Part shown: one piece after another, positions 8,201-16,792 of the stretch
Layout of the letters: every line of letters begins with the position of its first letter
How positions within the stretch are numbered: the first letter of the stretch is position 1
From: Streptomyces sp. GESEQ-4
Lineage (GTDB): Bacteria > Actinomycetota > Actinomycetes > Streptomycetales > Streptomycetaceae
Length of the DNA stretch: 64,000 nt
Assembly: GCF_017948455.1 (NCBI RefSeq)
Contig: NZ_JAFFSU010000025.1
Location: 1-64,000 of the forward strand
Reading direction: 5' to 3'
Notes under the pieces: model-generated
What the model saw: only the letters and a program-made list of their open reading frames with translations
The model's database searches: none
What the model was told of the DNA's origin: nothing
Made by a program: the position numbers and the translations under genes

Positions 8201-8290
8201 ACGCGCTCACCTTCTCCTCATCTTCTCCGAGGAGTTGACGAGAACGCAGACCGGGGCGGACCCGACCGTCTGGCGGTCTCCAGCTCCTTC

Positions 8291-8306
8291 AAGGTAACGT
8301 TTCCAT
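8291..8306. promoter_or_regulatory. LacI-type operator in the transporter/GH125 divergent promoter
   Basis: AAGGTAACGTTTCCAT matches the locus consensus, with GGTAACGTTTCC as core (two mismatches in the half-site comparison). It lies about 90 bp upstream of the permease start and 50 bp upstream of the GH125 start. Confidence 0.65.
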
Positions 8307-8357
8307 TTCCTGTTGATCACACGGTGGCGCACGTCACAGAGGGAGTCAAGAGGCGCG

Positions 8358-8373
8358 ATGGTAACGTTTCCCG
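8358..8373. promoter_or_regulatory. LacI-type operator covering the GH125 start codon
   Basis: ATGGTAACGTTTCCCG. The first three bases are the GH125 start codon itself, so the operator lies in the beginning of the coding sequence. This repeats the arrangement seen at the GH76 gene. Confidence 0.6.
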
Positions 8374-9737
8374 GATCAACATCCGGAACACTGTGGGCGG
8401 TTCCGGAGTCGCTGAGGACGCTCGGACGACGGCTGGCCACCGAACTGCGGGGCAGCCCGGCGGCGGACATCGTCGAGAGTTGCCTGACCAACACATGGAC
8501 CACATCGATGAGTTGGGGCACTGAGCCATCTCAAGGCCCGGAGGTCTTCGTCAGAACCGGAGACATCCCGGCGATGTGGCTGCGCGACAGCACGGCCCAG
8601 GTCCGCCCCTACCTCGCCCTGGCCACGGATCCGGCGGTCGGCGACGTGCTGGCCGGCGTGTCCCGCCGCCAGATCCGCTGCGTCCTGCAGGACCCGTACG
8701 CCAACGCCTTCAACGACGGACCCACCGGCGCGCACGGCGAGCCCGGTGACCGGCCCGCACCGGGAGACTGGGTGTGGGAGCGCAAGTACGAACTCGACTC
8801 CCTCTGCGCGCCGTTGCAGCTGGCGTACGCGATCCGGCGGGCGAGCGGTCGTGAGGACCACCTCGACGACGCCTTTCACCGCGCCGCCTGGACGATCGTA
8901 CGGATGTGGCGGGCGGAGCAGTCCCACGCGGATTCGCCCTACCGGTTCATCCGGCCGTCCGGTCCCTTCGCCGGTGACAGCCTTCCCCAGGGTGGCCGCG
9001 GAGACGGCGTCCGGCGGAACGGCATGACCTGGTCGGGCTTCAGGCCGAGCGACGATCGCTGCCGGCACGGCTACCTCGTCCCGGCCAACGCGCTGGCGTC
9101 CGCGACCCTGCACGGGCTGGCCGAACTGGCCTCATCCGCCCTCCGTGACACGGAACTGGCCCAGGAATCCCGCAGGCTGGCCGCCGAGATCGACGCCGGA
9201 ATCCTGTCGGACGCGGTGGTCGAGGCAGGCGGCACAACCGTCCTCGCCTACGAGGTGGACGGCCTCGGCGCGGTACTGCTCGGCGACGACGCCAACCTCC
9301 CCAGTCTGCTGAGCCTCCCCCTGAGCGGCTGGTGCACCCCGGAGGACCCGCTCTATCAGGCCACCCGCACTCTGGTGCTCTCCCCGTCGAACCCGTCCTT
9401 CTTCAGCGGCCGTCACGCGTCAGGCGTCGGCAGTGCGCACACTCCGGACGGTCACGTCTGGCCGCTGGCGCTCGCCACGGCGGGCCTGACCGGCGACGAG
9501 AACGCCGCGGCACAGGCCCTGGAGACACTGGCGGCCACGACGGCCGGCACCGGCCTGATGCACGAGAGCTTCCATGTCGACGACCCCGGCCGCTACACCC
9601 GGGACTGGTTCGGCTGGGCCAACGCCATGTTCTGCGAACTCGCCCTCGACCTGTGCGGGGGCGGCGTACGGGAACTGTTCCCCGTCCACCCCCGGACGCT
9701 GCCCGCCGCGCCCACCGCGGCCGACAGGCCCGCCTGA
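8358..9737 (+). CDS. GH125 exo-alpha-1,6-mannosidase
   Basis: A 459-residue metal-independent alpha-mannosidase of family GH125, which removes mannose from the non-reducing end of alpha-1,6-linked oligosaccharides. Family motifs in order are TGDIPAMWLRDSTAQV, KYELDSLC, WSGFRPSDD (catalytic acid Asp region), PDGHVWPL, MHESF (catalytic base Glu) and WFGWANAMF. There is no signal peptide, so it probably acts in the cytoplasm on imported oligosaccharides released by GH76. The start at 8358 is preferred over an in-frame ATG 45 nt upstream because it begins the conserved region and follows an AGAGG sequence. It is followed after 38 bp by the alpha-galactosidase-like gene. Confidence 0.88.
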   Translation: MVTFPGSTSGTLWAVPESLRTLGRRLATELRGSPAADIVESCLTNTWTTSMSWGTEPSQGPEVFVRTGDIPAMWLRDSTAQVRPYLALATDPAVGDVLAGVSRRQIRCVLQDPYANAFNDGPTGAHGEPGDRPAPGDWVWERKYELDSLCAPLQLAYAIRRASGREDHLDDAFHRAAWTIVRMWRAEQSHADSPYRFIRPSGPFAGDSLPQGGRGDGVRRNGMTWSGFRPSDDRCRHGYLVPANALASATLHGLAELASSALRDTELAQESRRLAAEIDAGILSDAVVEAGGTTVLAYEVDGLGAVLLGDDANLPSLLSLPLSGWCTPEDPLYQATRTLVLSPSNPSFFSGRHASGVGSAHTPDGHVWPLALATAGLTGDENAAAQALETLAATTAGTGLMHESFHVDDPGRYTRDWFGWANAMFCELALDLCGGGVRELFPVHPRTLPAAPTAADRPA

Positions 9738-9775
9738 CCGGCGCCGTCGCCGTCCCCCCCACCGAGGAGCCCGCC

Positions 9776-11362
9776 GTGCTGCGCCTGCCCGACGCCGTCC
9801 ACGTCATGACCGACGACACCCGTCCGCACACGGCGATGTCGGCCACCGAAGGCGTCTGGACGGTGCGCGGCACCCGAGTCACCGCCGAGGGGGCGGCCGG
9901 CGGACTGCGGGTGCGCGCCCGCGCGGGCGCCGAGGGCCTGTCGCGGATCGTGCTGCGCTGGCGGCACCGCACACCCGAAGACGCGCGGATCCTGGGAGAC
10001 GCCTGGGAACGCGGCTACGGCGATCTTCAGTGGCGCACTCTGCAGCCGGAGCGCGCGCTGCCCTGGTACGTCCTGATCACCGGCGCATCCGGAGAGACGA
10101 CGACCGGGTGGGGCGTGCGGACCGGAGCCGGTGCCCTGTGCTCCTGGACGGTCGACGAGGGTGGCGTCACCCTCTGGTCGGATGTCCGCAGCGGCGGCCT
10201 GCCGGTCCTGCCGGGTGAGCGTGTGCTGGACGTGGCCACCGTGGTGACCGCCGCGGCCCCGACACCGTTCGCCGCGCACGAGGCGCTCTGCACCGTCATG
10301 AGCCCGGACCCACTGCCCTCCACCGGCCCCGTCGTCGGCAGCAACAACTGGTACTACGCCTACGGACGTGGCTTCGGCCCGGACGCGGTGCTGCGCGACG
10401 CCCGGACGGTCGTGGAGTACGCCGACGGGCATGCCGTCCGTCCGTACTGCGTGATCGACGACGGCTGGACCGAGGGCGGCGGATCCGCGCCCGGCGGCCC
10501 CTGGGACACCGGGCTGCCGGGCGTGTTCGACGACATGGCGGACATGGCCGCCCGGATCACCGAGACCGGCGCCCGGCCCGGCCTGTGGTTCCGGCCGCTG
10601 CTCTCCCGGACCGAGAACGCCGCCGTCCGGCCCTGCATGCTGAGGGACGCCGGTTTCCCCCTCGACCCTTCCCTGGACGTCGCGCTGGAGACGGTCGCCG
10701 AGGACGTGACCCGGTTCCGGCGCTGGGGGTACGAACTGATCAAGCACGACTTCTCGACGTACGACGTGTTCGGCCGGTTCGCCGCCGGCTCCCCCGCCGA
10801 ACTCGCCTCGCCGGGCTGGTCGTTGGCCGACCGGTCCGTCACGAGCGCCGAGATCCTGGTCCGCCTGTATCGCACGATCAACGAGGCCGCGGGGGACACG
10901 GTGGTGATCGGCTGCAACACGATCGGCCATCTGTCCGCGGGTCTGGTGCGGGTACATCGATCCGGCGACGACACGTCGGGCCGCAGCTGGGAGCGGACCC
11001 GGCGCATGGGCGTGAACACCCTTGCCTTCCGGCTGGCCCAGCACAACAGGTTCTTCACGGTGGACGCGGACTGCGTGCCCTGCACTCCGCGGACGGACTG
11101 GAGTCTCAACCGGCAGTTCCTCGACCTGGTGGCGCGTTCCGGCACGGCTCTGTTCGTCTCCGTGGACCCCGCCGCCCGCACCGACCGCACGGACACCGAC
11201 CTGGCCGCGGCCATCAGGCTCGCACTGGACGGCGGGACACCGGGTGGCGTGGAACCGCTCGACTGGCTGTCCACCACGGCTCCTCGCCGCTGGCGGTCCG
11301 GCGCGAAGACCCTCGTCTACGACTGGGCCGAACCCTGGGGAGCGACACCTCTGGCGGTCTGA
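9776..11362 (+). CDS. Clan GH-D alpha-galactosidase-like glycosidase
   Basis: A 528-residue cytosolic glycoside hydrolase resembling GH27/GH36 alpha-galactosidases. The nucleophile region reads ELIKHDFSTYD (Asp about 325), and the acid/base region reads HRSGDDTSG (Asp 398/399). The barrel strand YCVIDDGW precedes them. The GTG start at 9776 is supported by GAGGAG six bases upstream. It is probably co-transcribed with GH125 and may strip side-chain galactose or a related sugar from mannan oligosaccharides. The exact substrate is not readable from sequence. The end converges on the barstar gene. Confidence 0.75.
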   Translation: MLRLPDAVHVMTDDTRPHTAMSATEGVWTVRGTRVTAEGAAGGLRVRARAGAEGLSRIVLRWRHRTPEDARILGDAWERGYGDLQWRTLQPERALPWYVLITGASGETTTGWGVRTGAGALCSWTVDEGGVTLWSDVRSGGLPVLPGERVLDVATVVTAAAPTPFAAHEALCTVMSPDPLPSTGPVVGSNNWYYAYGRGFGPDAVLRDARTVVEYADGHAVRPYCVIDDGWTEGGGSAPGGPWDTGLPGVFDDMADMAARITETGARPGLWFRPLLSRTENAAVRPCMLRDAGFPLDPSLDVALETVAEDVTRFRRWGYELIKHDFSTYDVFGRFAAGSPAELASPGWSLADRSVTSAEILVRLYRTINEAAGDTVVIGCNTIGHLSAGLVRVHRSGDDTSGRSWERTRRMGVNTLAFRLAQHNRFFTVDADCVPCTPRTDWSLNRQFLDLVARSGTALFVSVDPAARTDRTDTDLAAAIRLALDGGTPGGVEPLDWLSTTAPRRWRSGAKTLVYDWAEPWGATPLAV

Positions 11363-11390
11363 GGGGTGACCGTCCGGAACCCACGCCGGC

Positions 11391-11705
11391 TCAGGAGGAC
11401 CCGCCGAGAGCCAGCGCCACGGTCAGTGCCGGAGCCGTGTCGGCCGCCTGTCCGAACACCTCCCGCGCGGTCTTCCACTCGCCCGGGCGCGCGACGGCGT
11501 ACGGCTGCCAGTTCCGTACGACGACGAGCAGCCCCTGTTCCGCGGCGCCGTCGGGCCAGACGGTGTGGTCGGAGAGCGAGTCGGCCAGCGCGTCCCAGTT
11601 GCGGCCGAACCAGTCGGGCAACGACAGGGCACGGGCGCAGCGGTCCATCAGGCCGCCCTTGTCCGTGACCCCGTCGAGGTCCAGCGTGACCACGACTTCC
11701 GTCAT
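11391..11705 (-). CDS. Barstar-family protein (RNase inhibitor type), no adjacent RNase
   Basis: A 104-residue protein of the barstar fold: VVTLDLDGVTDKGGLMDRCA, then LPDWFGRNWDALADSLSD, the usual barnase-binding helix/loop region, and a WPDG segment. Barstar proteins inhibit ribonucleases of the barnase type. Nothing resembling a barnase is adjacent. Streptomyces genomes often carry several barstar-like proteins acting on secreted RNases encoded elsewhere. The start at 11705 is chosen because the conserved beta-strand begins there; an in-frame ATG 48 nt upstream lacks an RBS. Confidence 0.8.
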   Translation of the reverse strand: MTEVVVTLDLDGVTDKGGLMDRCARALSLPDWFGRNWDALADSLSDHTVWPDGAAEQGLLVVVRNWQPYAVARPGEWKTAREVFGQAADTAPALTVALALGGSS

Positions 11706-11778
11706 CTCAGTACCGCCCTGAACGTTCGTAGTGATCACCGGTGTGATGGTCATTGTGCCGCAGGCCCGGTCCCGCGCC

Positions 11779-12246
11779 TCAGCGCACCGCCTTCTGCACG
11801 AGTGCGGCGATCGTCTTCTCGTGGGCGGGGGTCAGTTCCGTCACGGCGAAGGCGGTCGGCCACATCGTGCCGTCGTCGAGCGTGGCCGAGTCGTCGAAGC
11901 CGAGCGTCAGATAGCGGGACTTGAACTTGGCCGCGGCCTGCACGAAGCAGACCACCTTGCCGTTCTTGGCGTACGCGGGCATCCCGTACCAGAGCTTCGG
12001 CGCCAGCTCGGGCGCGTTCTCCTTGATGAGGGCGTGCAGCCGCTCGGCGATCACGCGGTCCGCTTCCGGCATCTCGGCGATCTTCTCGAGCACGGCGGCT
12101 TCCGCGTCGGCCTTGGTCTTGCGCTTCCCGCCGCGCACGGCCTTGAGCTCCTGAGCATGCTCCTTCATCGCGGCCCGCTCTTCGTCCGTGAAGCCGTCGT
12201 ACGACGTGGCGGCCGTGCTCTTGGCGGACTTCTCTGCGTTCGGCAT
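11779..12246 (-). CDS. DUF1801 / YdhG-like protein
   Basis: A 155-residue soluble protein. The N-terminal third is charged and Lys/Ala rich (KAVRGGKRKTKADAEA). The DUF1801 domain follows, with APKLWYGMPAYAKNGKVVCF and KSRYLTLGF. Related small proteins are annotated as iron chaperones or are uncharacterised. No function is assigned here. The start at 12246 follows AGAAGGA eight bases upstream. The gene stands alone between barstar and the SorC regulator, all leftward. Confidence 0.75.
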   Translation of the reverse strand: MPNAEKSAKSTAATSYDGFTDEERAAMKEHAQELKAVRGGKRKTKADAEAAVLEKIAEMPEADRVIAERLHALIKENAPELAPKLWYGMPAYAKNGKVVCFVQAAAKFKSRYLTLGFDDSATLDDGTMWPTAFAVTELTPAHEKTIAALVQKAVR

Positions 12247-12373
12247 GACGGGCATCCTTCTGCGCGATCGGCTGGGAACACCCTCGATGCTAGGAAGCCG
12301 CGGCGGCATCGGCTTCTTGAAAACTGACCGATGCTGCCACGGCTCTCCCGTCACACCCTGCTCTGAAGGGCCG

Positions 12374-13417
12374 TCAGGGCCCGTCGGGGTCCGCCCGGTT
12401 GAGCGCGGGCCGCGGTGTCGAGCCCGTCGTCATCAGGTGGTCGGCCGCGGACGTGTCCGTCACCAGGCTCGTGACGAGCCCCGACCGCAGCACCGCGTCG
12501 ATCGCGCCCGCCTTCCGCGCTCCGCCGGCGATCGCGACGACTTCGGGGATACGGCGGAGCTGGTCGGCCTTGACCGTGATGCACCGCTCGCCCAGGTCCC
12601 GTCCGACCCGGCGGCCCTCGGAGTCGAAGAGGTGCGCGGACGTCTCGGCGGCGACACCGAGGGACGAGTAGTGCGCCCGCTCCTCGTCGCTGAGCATGTC
12701 GTACACCGTCGAGATGCCCGGCTCCCAGGAGCCGATGGAGACACAGGCGACCGTGACCTTGTCGAAGTACTCGAAGGCCCGCGCGATCCCGGTCTGGTTG
12801 CGCAGGGCGGCCGCGGTGGCCACGTCCGGCAGCAGCATGGGCGCGTAGATGGGGTGGGCGTCGCCGCCGGACACCTGGGCGGCCCGCCGCACGGCCTCCA
12901 CCGAACCGCGCTCCGCGGTCCCGGCGTCGTACACGCCCGTCAACTGCACCACCGTGCACGGCGGCAGCCGGTCGAGGGCCGCGGCCATGTGGATGGTGGA
13001 GCGGCCCCAGGCCAGACCGAGCACATCGCCCTCGTTGACGAGTTCGCCGAGCAGGTCGGCGGCCACCTCACCGAGGTTCTCGGGGTCGGGCGAGTCCTCG
13101 GCCTCGGCCGGGGACTCGACCACGACGGCATGCCTGAGGCCGTAGCGGGCGCGCAGCGCGTCGGAGCGCTCGGCGTCCAGTTCGGCCGGGACGCGGATCT
13201 CGATCCGTACGAGATCCCGTTCGAGAGCGGTCTCCAGGACCCGGGCCACCTTGAAGCGGCTGACGCCGAACTCCTCGGCGATCTGGATCTTGGATTTGCC
13301 CTCGAGGTAGAAGCGGCGGGCCATGGCCGCCGCCTGCACCAGCTCAGCGGGTCCCATCCGCATGGCTGACCGGCCCGCCGACATTGCCGACACGGCGCTC
13401 TCCTCACTGCTGTTCAC
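12374..13417 (-). CDS. SorC/DeoR-type sugar-phosphate-responsive regulator
   Basis: A 347-residue regulator. An N-terminal HTH (about residues 25-65: RFYLEGKSKIQIAEEFGVSR) is followed by a SorC-type sugar-phosphate-binding domain (GLAWGRSTIHMAAALDRLP and IAGGARKAGAIDAVLRSGLV). The family senses phosphorylated sugars. It lies 78 bp downstream of rpe in the same direction, which fits control of pentose-phosphate metabolism. The GTG at 13417 is chosen as start but has only a weak RBS, and starts up to 39 nt upstream are possible. Confidence 0.82.
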   Translation of the reverse strand: MNSSEESAVSAMSAGRSAMRMGPAELVQAAAMARRFYLEGKSKIQIAEEFGVSRFKVARVLETALERDLVRIEIRVPAELDAERSDALRARYGLRHAVVVESPAEAEDSPDPENLGEVAADLLGELVNEGDVLGLAWGRSTIHMAAALDRLPPCTVVQLTGVYDAGTAERGSVEAVRRAAQVSGGDAHPIYAPMLLPDVATAAALRNQTGIARAFEYFDKVTVACVSIGSWEPGISTVYDMLSDEERAHYSSLGVAAETSAHLFDSEGRRVGRDLGERCITVKADQLRRIPEVVAIAGGARKAGAIDAVLRSGLVTSLVTDTSAADHLMTTGSTPRPALNRADPDGP

Positions 13418-13495
13418 ACTCTGGATTCGCTGTTCATCCTTGCAGATCCGGCCCACTTGATCCGCCCGGAAGGGCGCCGTTCACGTTCCCTTGGC

Positions 13496-14182
13496 TCAGT
13501 GGTCGCACGCCCAGGACGCGACGGCCGTGGCCGCCTGAGCCTGGGTGCGCAGTGCACGTACCGCGTCGGCCGGATCGGCGGCCCCGTACACCGCCGAGCC
13601 CGCCACGAAGACATCTGCTCCGGCCTCCGCGCACCGCTCGATCGTGGCCGCCGAGACTCCACCGTCGACCTGGAGCCACAGCTCCAGGCCGTGCTTGCTG
13701 ATCAACTCGCGGGTGCGGCGAATCTTCGGAAGCATGATGTCGAGGAACGCCTGGCCACCGAAGCCCGGCTCGACCGTCATGATCAGCAGCATGTCGAGCT
13801 CGGGGAGCAGATCCTCGTACGGCTCGATGGGCGTCGCCGGCTTGAGCGCCATGGAGGCACGGGCACCCTTGGCCCGGATCTCCCGGGCCAGCCGCACCGG
13901 AGCGGAGGCCGCCTCGATATGGAACGTGACGGAACCGGCACCCGCTTCGACGTACTGAGGCGCCCACCGATCAGGGTCCTCGATCATCAGATGGCAGTCC
14001 AGCGGGGTGTCCGTCGCACGGGCCAACGACTCTACGACCGGCACGCCGAGCGTGAGGTTCGGAACGAAATGGTTGTCCATGACGTCGACGTGGAGCCAGT
14101 CGGCCCCGTCGACCGCCTTCGACTCCTCGGCGAGCCGGGCGAAGTCGGCGGACAGGATGCTGGGGTTGATCTGCACGGCCAT
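13496..14182 (-). CDS. rpe: Ribulose-phosphate 3-epimerase
   Basis: A 228-residue TIM-barrel enzyme interconverting ribulose 5-phosphate and xylulose 5-phosphate in the pentose phosphate pathway. Signatures are INPSILSADF, HVDVMDNHFVPN (metal-binding His and Asp), DCHLMIEDP, MTVEPGFGGQ and VDGGV. Length is typical. It precedes the SorC-type regulator on the same strand and is divergent from the MMPL exporter. Confidence 0.95.
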   Translation of the reverse strand: MAVQINPSILSADFARLAEESKAVDGADWLHVDVMDNHFVPNLTLGVPVVESLARATDTPLDCHLMIEDPDRWAPQYVEAGAGSVTFHIEAASAPVRLAREIRAKGARASMALKPATPIEPYEDLLPELDMLLIMTVEPGFGGQAFLDIMLPKIRRTRELISKHGLELWLQVDGGVSAATIERCAEAGADVFVAGSAVYGAADPADAVRALRTQAQAATAVASWACDH

Positions 14183-14316
14183 GACCCAAGCCTCCCATGT
14201 CCGGGCACGAATGTTCGCCTCGGTCCGTACCTAAGACGTTCATCGGATGTTCCGCGAGGGCCGGGCGTGCCATGCTGGGCCGCCCACCGGCTCCACGGGC
14301 GGCTGCGGGGGTGGCC

Positions 14317-16509
14317 ATGACGGGGACCAGTTCCGAGACGAAGTCCGAGATCACGACGGGCACCAAGGGCATCGCACACCTGGTGTGCGGCCGCCGCGCC
14401 AAGTGGGTCGTGCTGGTGCTGTGGCTGGCGGTGCTCTTTCTGGCGGCGCCCTTCGCGCAGAAGCTCACCGACGCCCAGGACAACGACGCGGCCTCCTGGC
14501 TGCCCGGGTCCGCCGAATCGACCCAAGTCCTGGAGATCTCTGAGGACTTCAGGCCCGAGACGATCCCGGCGATCGTCATCTACGCCCGCGAGAGCGGCCT
14601 GACCGCGCAGGACCGGGCGCAGATCACCGAGGACGTGCGGCAGCTCAAGCAGCTCACCGACCACGGCATCCGAGGCGCCGAGACCCGCGGCCCGACCTTC
14701 GACCGCGAGACCGACCCCAGGGCCGCCCAGGTCTACGTCCCGATCACCATGGACGAGAAGGGCTGGGAGCGCATCGCGCCCGCGGTCGACGCGATCCGGG
14801 ACGAGGTCGGGGAGGGCGGCGACGGGCTCGCCGTGCACATCACCGGCCCGGGCGGCACGTCCGCCGACTTCTCCGAGGCCTTCGAGGGCATCGACTCGAC
14901 GCTGCTGGTGTCCGCGATGGGCGTCGTCATCATCATGCTGCTGCTGACGTACCGCAGCCCCTCGCTTCTGCTGATCCCGCTGCTCTCCGTGATCGCCGCC
15001 CTGTTCACGGCACAGGCCCTGATCTACTTCCTCGCCGAGAACGCGGGCCTGACGGTGAACGGCCAAAGTGCGGGCATCCTCACCGTGCTCGTCTTCGGCG
15101 CGGGGACGGACTATGCCCTGCTGCTGGTCGCCCGCTACCGGGAAGAGCTGCGCCGCCATGAGGACCGGCACGAGGCGATGGCCCTGGCTCTGCACCGCGC
15201 CGGGCCCGCGGTGATCGCGTCCGGCGCCACGGTCGTACTGAGCATGCTGGTGCTGCTGGCCGCCGAGATGAACTCGACCCGCGGCCTCGGCCCGGTCGCC
15301 GCGATCGGCGTCGCCGTGGCGCTGCTGGCGATGATGTCGCTGTTCCCGGCCCTGCTGGTGATCTTCGGCCGCTGGATCTTCTGGCCGGTGATCCCGCACC
15401 ACGGCTCCCCCGACCCGACCGAGCGGGGCGTCTGGGCCCGCATGGGACGCCGTATGGCCCACCGTCCACGCATGATCTGGGGCGTGACCGCGCTGATCCT
15501 GGCGGTCTGCTCGCTCGGCCTGATCCAGCTGCGCGCCGAGGGCATCAGCAACGCGGACGCGTTCACCGGCACCCCGGACTCGATCACCGGCCAGGAGGTC
15601 TCGGAGCGCTACTTCCCGGCGGGCAGCGGCGATCCGCTCGTCATCGTCAGCAACCAGGCGCAGGCCCAGCAGGTGGGCCAGGCGGTCGCCGCGACCGAGG
15701 GCGTCGTCCCCGAGTCGCTGGGCCTGCCACCGGGCACGAAACCGTCGTTCGAGGGCAAGGTCCTCTTCGAGGCCACGATGACCGACGCGGCCGACAGCGA
15801 GGCCGCGAAACAGACGGTCGAGCGGGTCCGCGACGCCGTGCACGCGGTGCCGGACGCCGACGCCCAGGTGGGCGGCGGTACGGCGGCCCTGCTGGACATG
15901 GACGAGGCGACCACGCACGACAACATCCTGATCATCCCGCTGGTGCTGGTGGTCGTGCTGCTGATCCTCTGTGTCCTGCTGCGCGCCCTGATCGCCCCGC
16001 TGCTGCTGATCGGGACGGTGATCCTGTCGTTCGCGGCGGCCCTCGGCATCAGCGCCCTGGCCTTCCGGTACGTCTTCGACTACGCGGGCGAGTCGACGGA
16101 CTTCCCGCTGTTCGTCTTCGTCTTCCTGGTGGCCCTGGGCATCGACTACAACATCTTCCTGACCACCCGCATCCGCGAGGAGGCGGCCCGCCAGGGCACC
16201 CGACCAGGCGTGATCACGGGCCTCGCGGCGACTGGCGCGGTCATCACCTCCGCCGGCCTGGTCCTGGCCGGCACCTTCGCCGCCCTCGGCACGCTCCCGA
16301 TGGTCGCCTTCGCGGAGATCGGCTTCACGGTCGCCCTCGGTGTCCTGCTGGACACCTTCATCGTCCGCTCGATCCTGGTCACGTCCCTCTTCCTGGACGT
16401 GGGCCCGAAGGTCTGGTGGCCGCACCGGCTGGCGAAGGAGGACGGACAGGCCATGGCCCGCGATCCCGCTGTAGGATCTGATTCGGAACAGCCAATTCCG
16501 CGGGGGTGA
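14317..16509 (+). CDS. MMPL-family (RND superfamily) membrane transporter
   Basis: A 730-residue inner-membrane protein with two MMPL repeats. Each repeat is one transmembrane helix, a large extracytoplasmic loop (roughly residues 45-190 and 405-520) and five clustered helices. The conserved GxxxDY motifs of the proton-relay helix are visible as GAGTDYALLL and LGIDYNIFL. In actinomycetes this family exports lipids or secondary metabolites by proton antiport. The substrate is unknown here. The start at 14317 (MTGTSSETK) follows GGGGGTGG; earlier in-frame ATGs lie in the spacer to rpe. Confidence 0.88.
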   Translation: MTGTSSETKSEITTGTKGIAHLVCGRRAKWVVLVLWLAVLFLAAPFAQKLTDAQDNDAASWLPGSAESTQVLEISEDFRPETIPAIVIYARESGLTAQDRAQITEDVRQLKQLTDHGIRGAETRGPTFDRETDPRAAQVYVPITMDEKGWERIAPAVDAIRDEVGEGGDGLAVHITGPGGTSADFSEAFEGIDSTLLVSAMGVVIIMLLLTYRSPSLLLIPLLSVIAALFTAQALIYFLAENAGLTVNGQSAGILTVLVFGAGTDYALLLVARYREELRRHEDRHEAMALALHRAGPAVIASGATVVLSMLVLLAAEMNSTRGLGPVAAIGVAVALLAMMSLFPALLVIFGRWIFWPVIPHHGSPDPTERGVWARMGRRMAHRPRMIWGVTALILAVCSLGLIQLRAEGISNADAFTGTPDSITGQEVSERYFPAGSGDPLVIVSNQAQAQQVGQAVAATEGVVPESLGLPPGTKPSFEGKVLFEATMTDAADSEAAKQTVERVRDAVHAVPDADAQVGGGTAALLDMDEATTHDNILIIPLVLVVVLLILCVLLRALIAPLLLIGTVILSFAAALGISALAFRYVFDYAGESTDFPLFVFVFLVALGIDYNIFLTTRIREEAARQGTRPGVITGLAATGAVITSAGLVLAGTFAALGTLPMVAFAEIGFTVALGVLLDTFIVRSILVTSLFLDVGPKVWWPHRLAKEDGQAMARDPAVGSDSEQPIPRG

Positions 16510-16792
16510 CCTGGGCTTTTGCCGGTTGTCTCACTTAGTGGTGATCGTGCCGATCGCCCGCGAGATGGCCGAGATGGACTACCAGTCGTACGCGCCGTTC
16601 CACATGGACGCGACGGAGACAGCTGACACCTTCCGCCTGACCCCACCGACCTCGACTCCGCCGTCCGCAACGAGGTCGGCTGAACTCCCACCGCCTCGGC
16701 ACGGCAGGCACTTGAACCGCGGCGGCGTCGGGACAGAACATGTACGCCACAAGAAGGCGTCGAAATATCGGACACGAGGTGGATCACCGGAG

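Noticed and set aside
16510..16792. N-terminal extension of the AraC gene back to 16526
   Set aside because: The extra residues have no family similarity, and ATG 16793 begins the conserved regulator.
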